From the NCBI GenBank assembly GCA_964645045.1, contig CAZXYZ010000027.1:40931-104930 (forward strand): a DNA stretch of 64,000 nt, in the 5' to 3' direction. Both the position numbers and the translations under genes were made by a program. Each line of letters opens with the position of its first letter. Position 1 is the stretch's first letter. The notes beneath the pieces were generated by a model. That model had not been told where the DNA came from, did not search any database, and was given only the letters and a program-made list of their open reading frames with translations. This document shows positions 30,901 through 42,900 of the stretch, one piece after another. The stretch is from Anammoximicrobium sp964645045. GTDB lineage: Bacteria > Planctomycetota > Planctomycetia > Pirellulales > Pirellulaceae.

Positions 30901-33900
30901 TCTTCGTTTCCTTGTCCGGATGCCGCGCATCGCCGTACTCATACAGTGTGGTGTTCCCTTCCGAGTCCGTCTTCGCCAGCACGTTCCCGCGTTCGTTGTA
31001 TTTCAGGGTCGTCACGTTCCCGCGAGCATCCGTAATCGTTCCCTCGAATGCGGCCGTCTTGAACTCCTGTTGGACGACGTTGCCCAGGGCGTCAATGCTT
31101 CCGGTCAGGCGGCCGGACGCGTCGAATTCGGCCTTGAAGATGCGGACGTTTTGGGAGTCGTAAATCTCATCGAGGAAATGGGCCGGTTCGCTTCGGTAGA
31201 CGTAGGTCGTCGCCTCGCCCGCTTGGTTCGTGAATTTGACCAGGTCGCGGGCGGCGTTGTACTTGTAGTGAACCGAGTTGTCGGCGGTGTCGATGATCTG
31301 CGTGATCCGGCCGCGACTGTCGCGGAGCAGGTCGATCTTGGCTCCGCCGGAATGCTCGATCGCGGTGTCGGTGAACGTGACCGCGTTGCCGTTGCGATCG
31401 GTGATCTTCTGCAGGCCGTCGCCTTGTGTGTACTCGTAGACCGCGCCGTCCTTCGTCGTCAGGGCGTATTGGGATGGATTCCACGGCGTGCCCAAGGCGA
31501 CGTGCAGCGGGCCGAAAATCCCGCCGCGCAGGTAGGAACCTTCTTTGACCGACAGCCGATCGTAGACACCCGGATCCGATTTGAACTTCGGGATGTACTC
31601 GATCCCGGCGGAAAATAGCCCGCCGTGTTGAATCAGCTGAGGCTCGTAAGTAAACCCGACTCGCTTGCCCTCGGGATTGGTCAGATACACGCGGTCGCCA
31701 GGCTGCATCTCGGCGCCCGCACGCGTTGTTTCGGCGATATCCGCCGCCCCGATCGCCAGCGACCAGCCGTAGCCGAAATCGCCTTCGACCTTGGCTTGCA
31801 GCGTATCGTACGTGCGGCTGATCGTGATCGGGATCCCGGCCAGCGGCACGGACAGGTCGGTGACCGTGAACGCAAAATTGCCCAGCTTGGCGGCTCCCGA
31901 GATGCCGAAGGCCAATCCCTCGGCCCAGCCCCGACCGTTCACGTCGTAGCCGATGACACGGAGCAGGTAAGCGTCGTTGGCCCGCAAGGTGGTGTCGATC
32001 CGGAACCGCCGGTGATCGATCACCCCCGTCCCGTCGCCCAGCCAGACATAATCGGGATCGTCAGCTCCGATATTGCCCGTATCCACCAGCCGCGTCGGAG
32101 CGTACTCGATCCGCCACTCGGCCATGTTGTCGTCCGTGATGCTGACCTCGACATCCGTCAGGTAGGTGAGCATCGGGGAATGCCGCAGGGCATCTCCGAC
32201 GATCGGCGTGCCGTCTTTCAAGCCACCCGTCGCCTGGTCGTAGACCTGCGGGATCAGGGCATGGATCGTCACGATCGGATGCTGCTTGTCGTTGGGATCG
32301 AGGACGGCGACTTGCCAAGGGTCGGTTGTGGTTGCGTTGCCCGCCAGGTCGGTCGCGGTGGCCACGACGACGGTCGATCCCGGCGAGTCGAACACGACAT
32401 CCGCCACGTGCAGCCCGTTTTCCTCGCGCAGCGCGACTTGCCTCCCGCCGACCAGCAGGGCCACAGTGGCGATCCCGATGTTGTCGGTCGCCCGCACCTG
32501 GAAGCGGACGCTGCCGTTCCGATCAATCCTGTTGCTCGACGCGCTTAGTTGGACCCATGGCTTGACCATGTCGGGTTCCAGTTTCAGCTGGTACGACTGC
32601 TCGGCCGTGCCCCCGAACGGGTCACGAACGATCACGTGAACGGCAAACGACTGGTTGTCTAGGTTCACGTCCGGCAGCCAGCGGACGCGGCCCTGGGCGT
32701 CGACCGTCATACGATCGGGCGCCTCGACGAGTTCGTAGGCGAGCGAGTCGCCCTCGGGATCCGTGGCCCAGACGTCGTATTTGTAAGGCAGCCCCGCCGA
32801 ACCGGTCACCGGCGCCGTCGAGCGAATGGTGGGCGGTTGGTTCTGCCGCACTTGCAGCGTGTACGTCTGCCGGGCACGGTTCAGGGCCGTATCCGTGGCC
32901 ACGACCGTCAGCACGTACAGGCCGACGTCACTGACGGACGGCGTCCAGGTGATCTTGCCGTCGGGGGCTATCGTCTGTTCCACGGGCAAGTCTTCACCTT
33001 CCAGCGAGAACGTGATCGCATCGCCTTCGGGATCCGTCGCGCGGGGCTGGTAGACGTACTCGTGCCCGGCCGAGACGCTGAACACAGGCGTCGAGGTGAT
33101 GGTGGGCCCAAAGTTCAGGTTCTTGTCGCTGACTTGGACGGAAAAGCTCTGGATATCGATCCCGCCGTACGTGTCCCTGGCCAGCACGGACACGGCATGC
33201 GGGCCGGTGTCGGCCGCGTCCGGCAGCCACTCGATCAATCCCGTCCGGGTGTCGATCGTCATTCCGGCCGGATACAGGTTTTCGAGCAGCGAAAATTCGA
33301 CGGCATCGCCGTCCGGGTCCCGGGCCTGGACCGCGTACACGTACGCTTCGTCGACAAACGCTTCGGTCTGCGCCGCGGACAGGATCATGGGCGGCCGGTT
33401 CACGCTACGGACGGCGACGTCGAACGACTGCGTGGCGGTTGCGCCGAACATATCGGTCACACGGAGGACCACGGGGTTGGCGGCGCCGGCGTGTTCGGGC
33501 CGCGGCGTCCAATAGATTTGGCCGGTGAGCGCATCGACGGACATGCCCCGGGGCGCATCGTCCAAGGCCCAGATCACCGCATCGCCTTCGGCGTCGTAGG
33601 CCGCGGCGGGGTACTTGTAGGTCGAGTTCAGCAGCGCTTGCAGCGGCGGGTTGGAGGTAATCCGCGGGGCCGTGTTCACCGCGTCCGCGACAACCTGCAG
33701 CTGGAACTCCTGCGACACCTGGCCGCCGCGCGGGTCGGAGACGGTGACCGTGATTGGGTGCGTCCCCAGATCCGCACCAGACGGTTCCCAACGCACGATC
33801 CCGTCAGCGCCGATCGTCATTCCGGCCGGCTTGTCCGCATGCAAGGCAAACGTCAGCGGGGCGCCGTTGGGATCATGAGCCACGACCACGTAGGCGTACG

Positions 33901-36900
33901 GCATGTCGATCCGCGTCGTGGTGCGAGGCTTCGAGGTGATCACGGGGGGATCGTTGGACAGCACGTCGACCACTTGGAGGTCGAACGTCTTCGACGAGGC
34001 CGCCCCGCGCGCGTCGGTGGCGGTCACGGTCAACTGGTGGGTGCCCAGTTGCGAGGCGCCGGGCGTCCAGTCCAGCACGCCCGTCTTGGAACTGACGGTG
34101 GGCGGATCAACTTCTCCGGCCGTCGACGTCAGCGACCAAGTGATCGCGTCCCCTTCGGCATCCTGGGCCGTCATGAACACTTGCAGCGGCGAACCGGCTA
34201 GGATCATCGCCGGCAGCGATTCGGTGGTAATCACCGGCGCTGTATTCGGAGCCGCCACGTCGATCGTAAACGACTGGATATCGACCCCGCCCCGGCCGTC
34301 GGAGACACGCAGCACCACCTGATTCTGGCCCACCTGCGCGATCGTGGGCCGCCAGACTACGATGCCGCGGTCCGGATGGACCGTCATGCCGGCGGGAGCC
34401 AGCGGAAGGTCGAAGGTGAACGGGTCGTTGTTGGGCCCCGAGGCGATCGCGTCATAGCGATACAGTTCGTTGATGTTGGCCGTGCTACTCGGCGTGCTTG
34501 TGAACTTTGGCGACAGGTTCTCGTCCGAGGGGTTGCCCTGACGGTTGCCAAAGTCGACGTTGTACGTTGTCTCGCCACCCGCGACGGTGACCACATGCCG
34601 CTGATTGGCTGGCGAGGTCTGTACCCAGCCAAGTTCAGGCTCCGCCCGCACGACGTACTCGCCCGGTGCAAGTCCTCCGATTGAATACTGACCGTATTGT
34701 TCCGTAACGATGGATGGTTCACTTGCGTCACGTCGGCCGTTGCGGTTTTCGTCTACATAGATGGGCCAACCGGCAAGCCCTGCCTCCTCGCCAACGTTGT
34801 TCGTAGTGAAGAAGACTCCGTAGGGCAAGAAGCCGCTCCCCTCATTCACGACCACCCGTCGGAACTCTCCCCGTGTCCCGTCAAAGCTCAGTATCTGACC
34901 AGTATTTAGGCTACTGACATAAAGATCCCCGTCTGGTCCGAAAGCGAGTCCAACCGCTCCGTCCAGTCCACCGGCCCCAGATGCGACGAACGAGGAAACC
35001 TGGTGTGTGTCGGAATCAATGCGTGCTACGGAATCTCCAGTGAACAGTGTGACAAACAGATCGCCCTCCTCATCGAATACGATATTCTGAGGGCCGCCAG
35101 TTATTGTGGCATACACGCCTAGGTAGCTACCGGAAGGGCTAAATTTCAGGATGCGTTGATTGCCGATACTGACGACGTAAAGATTGCCGTCAGGTCCGAA
35201 GGCGATCCCCCTTGGGTCATCCAGGCCATTTCCACTAGCAAACACGGACACTTGGGTTGTATTCAGGTCATATGCTAGGATTGTGTCGTCGCTCTGGTTG
35301 GATAGGTAAAGTCTGCCGTCTGGGCCAAACGCCAATCCCCACACAAATCCCATTCTGCCCTGATCAGAGATCCGGTATAGCATGTCGCCGGAGGCTTCCT
35401 TGTAGACAACGATCGGGTCGTGAGCACCATAAGCTGATGCGTAAACCTTGCCGTCAGGACCTTGCGCAAATCCTGTGGAGCCGGGACCCATTTGCTCAAT
35501 AATGGCTTCGCCGCCTGCCAAATATCGATTCGCTCCGTCACTCGACGTCCCGACCAAAAGGTCGGACGAGCGACTCCATTTCCCATCACCATTGCTGTCG
35601 TTGAAAACGAAGCCGCTCAGATTGGCCTCCATTCCCGCCTCCAACACGAAGCTCTGCCGATCACTCCCGCCGCAACCATCGCTCACCTTTGTCGTAACGG
35701 AGAATCTCGGTGCAGGCGTGATCGTGACCGTCCAATTGTCGATGCCGACCTCGCCGGAGACCGCAGTTCCTCCGACACGGCTACCTAACCACCGCACAAA
35801 ACCAAACTGGATTGGACTTCCCGTGGTTGAGAAGTCGGGGTGTGAACCCGCACTGCCAAAATCAACGTGAGTCAAATGAAGAAACTCTCGCGTACTCCAG
35901 CTGCTGGATGTCCCTGGGTAGAATTTTAATTCATAGATCTTTCCATCTTGCCGAATTGCCAACCCAGCACGCAAATTGTCGTGCGCACGGAAAACGGCAA
36001 CATCCTCTGCATAGTCAATCGAGAGAAGAACGCCTTGTCGAGAAGGGTCATAGATGGCTTTGGTGTTCCAGAAGTACTCTTGGATCCAATTGATGTCATC
36101 CGCGTGAGTTGCCTCTCCAACGTTGATCTGGTCTCGCTGATATGAGCCGGTGTTTCCCCCCGACGCCGGGCGCGTTGTGGAAATCGTTCCTGCGTTATTG
36201 TGAACGATGGTTTCGACCATCCAGTTGTCTAGGCGGAAATCTCCGTCGTGAAAGACAACGTTCGGCGCTGATAGTGCGTCGTCCGGCACCCAGTCGATTT
36301 TCCCGGTTCCCTTGTCGATCCTCATTCCAGCCGGGCTTTCGATGAGTTCATATGTCAGCACATTTTCGTCGGGATCGATGGCATCGACGTCGTAGGCGTA
36401 CGTACCGCCAGGCACAATGACCTTCACCGGTTCGCTCACAATCACCGGCGGGTGGTTGCCCGGTTGGGGTTCGACTCGGACGACGAAGCTCTGCGTGTCG
36501 AACCCACCGCGACCGTCGGCAGCGCTGATGGTCACCGGGTGCTCGTTGCCAGCGAGCCCAAGTCGCTCACGATTGGGAGCGATGCGGAGGATGCGGTCGT
36601 TGTCGAAATCGGTCACATAAAGGGCGCCGTCGGGGCCGAACGCGAATTGCCCGTCGATTCCGGTCGCTAGAACGGTCGCCTTTCCGCTGGTATCAATGCG
36701 CAGAAGTTCAGCCGTCGTCTGATTCACACAGTAAAGATCCGTTCCCCAGACACCTCCGATACCGAAGGCAATTCGAGACAAGGCCCCAACGCCTGTGGCA
36801 AATGCCGGGTCAATCAGCGATCCATCTAGTCCGTAGATTCGGATCGTCCCGTCGCTGCCGTTCGTAAAGATCCGGTTGTCCGCAGCGATCGCGATCCTGT

Positions 36901-39900
36901 TAATGTCGACGGAAGACGGCTTGAATAGGACATCGGGCAAACCGCCGTCGGAAACCAGGACTTGGCTGGTGGCCGCGTTGACAAACAGGAGACGTCCCGT
37001 GTTGTCGTAAGTCATTGACGTAACGTTTCCCAGAACAGACGAGGGACCAAAGACGGTTCGCACGCTTCCGTCCGGCAGGATTGCCGAAATGGAGCCGCTG
37101 CCCCCGGATGACTGTGTGAAGCCACCTACGAGCACCGATCGGGGTGTCCCGGCAAATTTGCCAGTGGAATCAAAAAGCACTGTATCTGGATCGTAGATCG
37201 CGATGTCGCCAAGCTCCTTGACTATTGCACCACCAGGCTGGACTCGGTGGATTCTCAGAGGATCCAGGTTCCCGCCCCCAGACCCGGAGTTGTCACGGCC
37301 CACGTAAAGCGTCCCGGCCGCATCAAACGATAAGTCTTGGGGATCTGTGACCTGCGCGTACACCGCCACATCAAACCCCAGCACCACCGGCAACGTGGGA
37401 TCTTGTCCCACCTGTCCCGCCATATCTAGTTGGCTCACGGTTGGCCCCCACGTGATGAGGCCCGTGTCCGGGTTCATCTGCATCCCGTCTGGGCCGCTGA
37501 CCAAGGAGTACGTCACTGGGTCGGAGTCCGGGTCCACGGCGTCGGCGTCGTAGCGATAGGTGATTTCGGGAACGGTCTGACGCGTGAAGCCGCGGTAGGA
37601 GACCCGGGGTTGTGAGTAGTTGTAGAAGCCGAATTTGCCCGAGGTGTAGGTCGCGTCGTAGAGCCTAAATGTGTCGAGAACCGCAGGCCCTTGTCTCACG
37701 GTGATGGTGAACTGTCCGGGCTGAAAAACCAGCGAGAAGCCGTAGTCCGTGTGGTTCTGCCACGGGATGCTGTTGTGGTACAGCGTCTTGACGCGGTCGC
37801 CGTTACCGGCGGTGTTCCAAAGGTCCATGACGCCCAGCGGAGACGAAGCATCGACCAGCTTGACGGTCATGCCCGGCTGGCCATCGGCACCCATATACGT
37901 TTGCCGTGCTTGTTTCCAGTCGAACAAGTAGAAGTGCTGGTTGTCCTGATAGCCAAAGACGAACCCCATGAAGTCGTCGTCGATGTTATCGATTCTCGGT
38001 GGATCGCCGCCCGTATCATCCACCCGCCATGTGCCTTCCATGCGATCGTTCACAAGCGGAAAATCGCTGAGGAGAATTGAGGCGTTTGCGTTGCTCCGCT
38101 GCTCGACCGAAGTGGGCGCACTACCGAGAATCCAGTTCGGCAACGTGTTCGGGCTGCCGTCGCCCATACCGTAGGTGTTTTCGAAGACGACTGGTTTCCA
38201 ATTGGTCAGGTCCACAACCTGAGACAAAGTGGAAGTCACTGTCGAGACGGTCGCCTCCGTCACCGGCAAGCTGGTGATGATTGGCGGCCGATTGGGTGGG
38301 AGGTCGTCCACATCAATGGTAAAACTCTGTTCGGCAGCGCCCCCACGGCTGTCGTGGACGCGGATGACCAGTTGCTGCGAACCGCGGTTGGCTTCGGTGG
38401 GTGTCCAGTTGGTGAAGCCCGTCTGGGTGCCAATCGTCATCCCGCGGGGAGCTGTTACCAGCGAATACGTCAACGGATCGCCATCGGGATCGACCGCCTC
38501 GGCGTCGTAGCTGTACGGCCGGCCAAGGTAGGCGTGCAGCACGGGCACGCTGGAGAACGCCGGCGGTTCGTTCAACTTGGCGAGGAAGACCAGATCGTAG
38601 GTAAAGGGCACTCGGCCGGGGTTGTGGAACACGGCGTCGACGAAGCCGGTGATCTCGTTCTGCTTCAACGAATCGTTGGGGACCTGTTCGGTGAGGTTGT
38701 AGTACGGGATGCCGGCCGCCGTCATGCCGGCAGTTTGCCGGGCCGAGATCGACGGAATCGGGAGGCCCGTCCGGGGATCGCGGATGTTGGTGACGCCGAC
38801 CAGGAAGGGGTTGTCGGCCGGGTACTGGCCGACGTTTTTGATCGCCAGTTGGGCGTATAGCAGATCGGTGCCCTCGTCGAACGACGTGCGGGCATAGGCC
38901 GCGCGGAAGCTGGGCGAAACGTCGAACAGTTGGTCCTCGACGGTCCCCTCTGACAACTCCGTGCCGAACACCGTCACCGTCTCCGTGGCCCGCTGGCCCA
39001 AGGCATCGATGGCCGTTATCTCGAAAGCGTTATCGCCCGGCACGATCGTCGTCTGCAGGAAGAAATTGCCGGCACTGTCCATCGCATCCACGGCGACGCC
39101 GTTGACTAGCACGGCGACGATGCGGTTAGGGACCGCCGTCGGCGTCTGAGTGGAACCGACTTGTGTGACTGCCCGGGCGTTGCCGCTAATCACCACGGGC
39201 TGGAAGGCGGCAAGCTCCGCCGCGTCCGCTGGCGACAGGATGCTAATGGCAGGCGACGGGATCGCGACAACGGTGATCGCTTGGACGCTCGGGGTGGCTT
39301 GGGCGTCGGACGACAGGAGGGCGACCTCGACCTGGAGGAACCGGCCGCGAAGATCTGCGATCGACTGGCTGGATGCCACGGTCTTCCAGGGTAACGAATC
39401 GAGCAGGGACCGCGAGTCTGCCGAACGCACTCGCAAGCGAACGATGCTCGGCGTTGGGGCCTGACGATCCACGACCACGGTGCCCCACGCTTGCCCGCCA
39501 TTTTCGCTGTCGATAACCTCGGTCCAGGTGCCGGTGCGCTCGGTGAACGCGATACGCACTCGGCCGGTCAGGTCACTGTAGTTGTACGGGTTGTCGCCGG
39601 TCTTGACGTACTTCAAACCCGTGCTGGACCAAACGACGGGTTGGTTGGTCGCGGGATTAATCTTCCAAGCGGAGTCGTCGTTAATACAGGTGGTCCAGAC
39701 GTATCCATCGGCATCGACGACCGCTGCCGTGGGGCCATCGCCCACATTCACCGTTGCTTTGCTGACCAAAGTGGCGTGGTCGGCCCCGAAGACGAATTTG
39801 ATTAACCGATCAGAGGCAGTACTGGCGACCCAGACATTTCGGTTCTGATCCACCGCCACGCCGCGCAATTCGCTCTCACCGTTGGGACTGTTGTAGTAGC

Positions 39901-42900
39901 GGGGGTTCTGACCCGATACGATGGGCTGACGGGGATCATAACGCATAAGCTTCTTGGCTGTCCAGCAGGCTGCCCAGATCACACCATCTGGATCCTGTGT
40001 GATCCCGTAAGGGGTGTCCACGGTTATGGAGTTAACGTACTTCTGATTCACCGTATCGATGTGGTCGATACGGCTTTCGGAAACCGCCGAACCCCAAAGC
40101 TGGCCATTGCTGTCCACCGTCGCGCCGTACGGGCGGTTTGGCGTTGGCACAACAGCTTCCACTGCACCTGTCTCATTGTTGTAGACTTCATACTGGCGAA
40201 AGTTGTAGAGTCCCACCCAGACCTTGTTGTTGGCGTCGATCGCCATACTTCGGGCCAAGCCGTTGATTCTCTTTTCGTTGAGATTGCTCTGACTGCGGCC
40301 GACTTCCACGACCATCTTGATGCGTTCGTCATCCGGTTTGCCGTCGCCGTTGGAGTCCCAGGGCAGGATTTCGTTTCCCGTGATGCGACCATCGCCATTG
40401 GTATCGATGCACGTATCTACCTTCCCGTCGTGGTCACGATCCTCGTAGCCCGTTTGAAGCACCTTTACGATGGTCGCTTGGTGGGTCTCCGCGAAATTCG
40501 CCACCCAAGCATCCCCGTCGCTAGTCACCGCAAGCCGACGCGGCGACAACCAAGTCGCCTGTGACTCGGCCCCCGTTCGATACCTTCCAAGTTCCTTGCC
40601 TGTGCCGGTGTCGAACAGTGAGACCGTTCCTTCGTTTGTGTTCACGACCCACATGAACGGATACGTTTGGGTTTCGCCCGGTGGATTCAATCGGAGCTCA
40701 TTTGGAACGTCCGTGACGTTGACGTTAAACAGCGTGCCCAACTCGAAGTCGGCGCTGGACGTGAACGTCACTTGGCCGTCGCCACCGAGAAGCGTGTCCC
40801 CGACATCCGACTGGGGTGGCGGAGAGTCCTGTGTATTCGGCGGGGTTGGCGGGGTGAGTCCCAGGGCCAGCAGGTTCAGGCCGTTGATGACCCAGAGGAC
40901 ATCGAGGGGCGTGAGGCGACCGTCGCCGGTGACGTCCAAGTAGACGACCGGCGCGGCGGGGGCTGCGGCGACAAGCATCGATGGGGCGGTCGGAGTTGGA
41001 TCCACGTTCAGGGCGTTGATGACCAGCAGGGCGTCCAGGGGCGTGGGGGTGCCGTCGGCGTTCACGTCCAGCGGGTTGGCGGGGTTGGGGCCGAACAGGC
41101 CGGAGGAGAATGCGGGAGTGGATTCGCCTTCGGCGGCGTTCTGGATTGACAGAAAGGCAGATTCCGGAGGGCCTATGGCAGAAAAATTGATCGCAGAAAC
41201 ATAATTCATTGAGCCAGGGGATTCCTCCATTTTTCTGCCATCCATATTTCTGCCATCAAGAACGTCCCCCTCTCCCCAACCCTCTCCCCGGAGTACCGGG
41301 GCGAGGGGGCTGGAGGATTCGCCCTCGGCCGCATTGCCGCCGGCAACCCACGGTGTGCCGAAACGGAGCCATTCCGGAAGATCGGCATAGGCAAACGGGA
41401 TGCGGGCGCTGGCGGGATTCACGCCAATCAGGTCGACGCCCAGCAGCGGCGTGCCGTCGGACAGCCGGCCGACGACCCAGCCGACGTGGTCCGTGGGCTG
41501 GATTCGGGCGTCCCAGGTGCTGAAGTGGGCCACGGCGTCGGTGCGGCCGTCCTGCGGGGCGGCGTCCACCAGGTTCAAGCGGCTGTCCCACTCGTGCGCC
41601 GCGCCGGGAAAGAACCGCAACGACGATGCGGCGATCTGAGTCGCGTCCAAGGTCGGGGCTGCGAACATGACGACCGGAATCAGGCCCTCCGGCAGCGTAG
41701 CGTCGTAGCCGCTGCCGCCACTCTCCCGCACCGCGGGCTTGATGTCGATCAACATCACGCCGTAGCGGAAGCTCTGCGACACACAACCGCCGTCGTCGTC
41801 GCACAGCGTGGCGGTGACGGTGAACGTGCCGCCGGTCGTGTAGGTGTGGCTGGCGGTGAACGTGCCAGCGGTCAGGATGCCGGGCGAGCCTTGGGTGACG
41901 TCGACCGTGTCGGCGGCTGCCGTCGTGCCGTCGCCCCAGTCGATCTGCACATTGAATCGCTCCTGCGTGCCGGCGGTCGGTTGGTCGAAGCCGGGATCGG
42001 TGAAGTGGCCCGAAAGCAGTGCGCCCACGTAGTATTGCGAGCCGATCCAGACAGCTTCGAAGCCCAAGCCTGCCTCCAACGTGGGCGCGACGTTCGTGAT
42101 GGTGGCAGTGGTGGTAGTCGTGGCCGAGTCCTGCGAATTGTCGGTGACGGTCAGCGCAAGGGAATAGACTCCGTTGTCAGCATAGACGTGCTGCGCCGCG
42201 ACGGTGCCCTGGCCGTTGGCGTGGGTGACGACGGCTGGACCAGTCGTGCCGTCGCCCCATTCGACCACGGCGGTGTGGGTGTCCTGCGTCCCGGAATCGC
42301 TGAACGTGGCCGACAGGTCGACGGCGGTGCCTTCGGCGGCCTGCAATCCGGGCAGTGGATCGATCACCGGTGGCTCGTTTTGATAGATCCCGCCGACGCC
42401 CGTGATGGCGACGCAGCTGCGCGTGTCGGAGTCGTTGTTGATCAGGCGGAAGATCAGCGTCGCCTCGAGGCCGACGGGGACGTCGGCCAGGCTGACCGTC
42501 ACCGTTTGGCCGCTGTCCGTGACGCCGCTGCCCAGTGCGGCGGGGATGCCTTCGGAGATGTTGAAATAAGCGTCGCGGCTGGGATTGAACGTGGAGACGA
42601 TGGAAAAGCCGTCCTGGTCGACCAGGGCGACCTCGAAGGCGTCGTTGATGAAAGCGGGGTCCGTGGTGTCGAGGTCCAGGTTCGTGTAGGTGAAGGTCAG
42701 ATCGCCGGAGTTTTCCGGGACGGTGAAGGTGTAGGACAACGTGACCAGGAACGAGTTGCCTTCGCACAGGACGGCATCGCCGTCCACGACGGTCACGGTT
42801 CCCTCGCCCGGCGAAGTCCCGCCGCTTTCCGCCGTGGTCCACCCGCCGGAAGCCAAGTCGGGCGGGAAGTCGCGGAGCGTGATCGGCGCGGGACTGGCCG

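Noticed and set aside
29375..31618. 747-residue plus-strand open frame
   Set aside because: It is the reverse shadow of the RHS repeats; valine/arginine-rich periodicity mirrors the YD repeats and no domain is visible.
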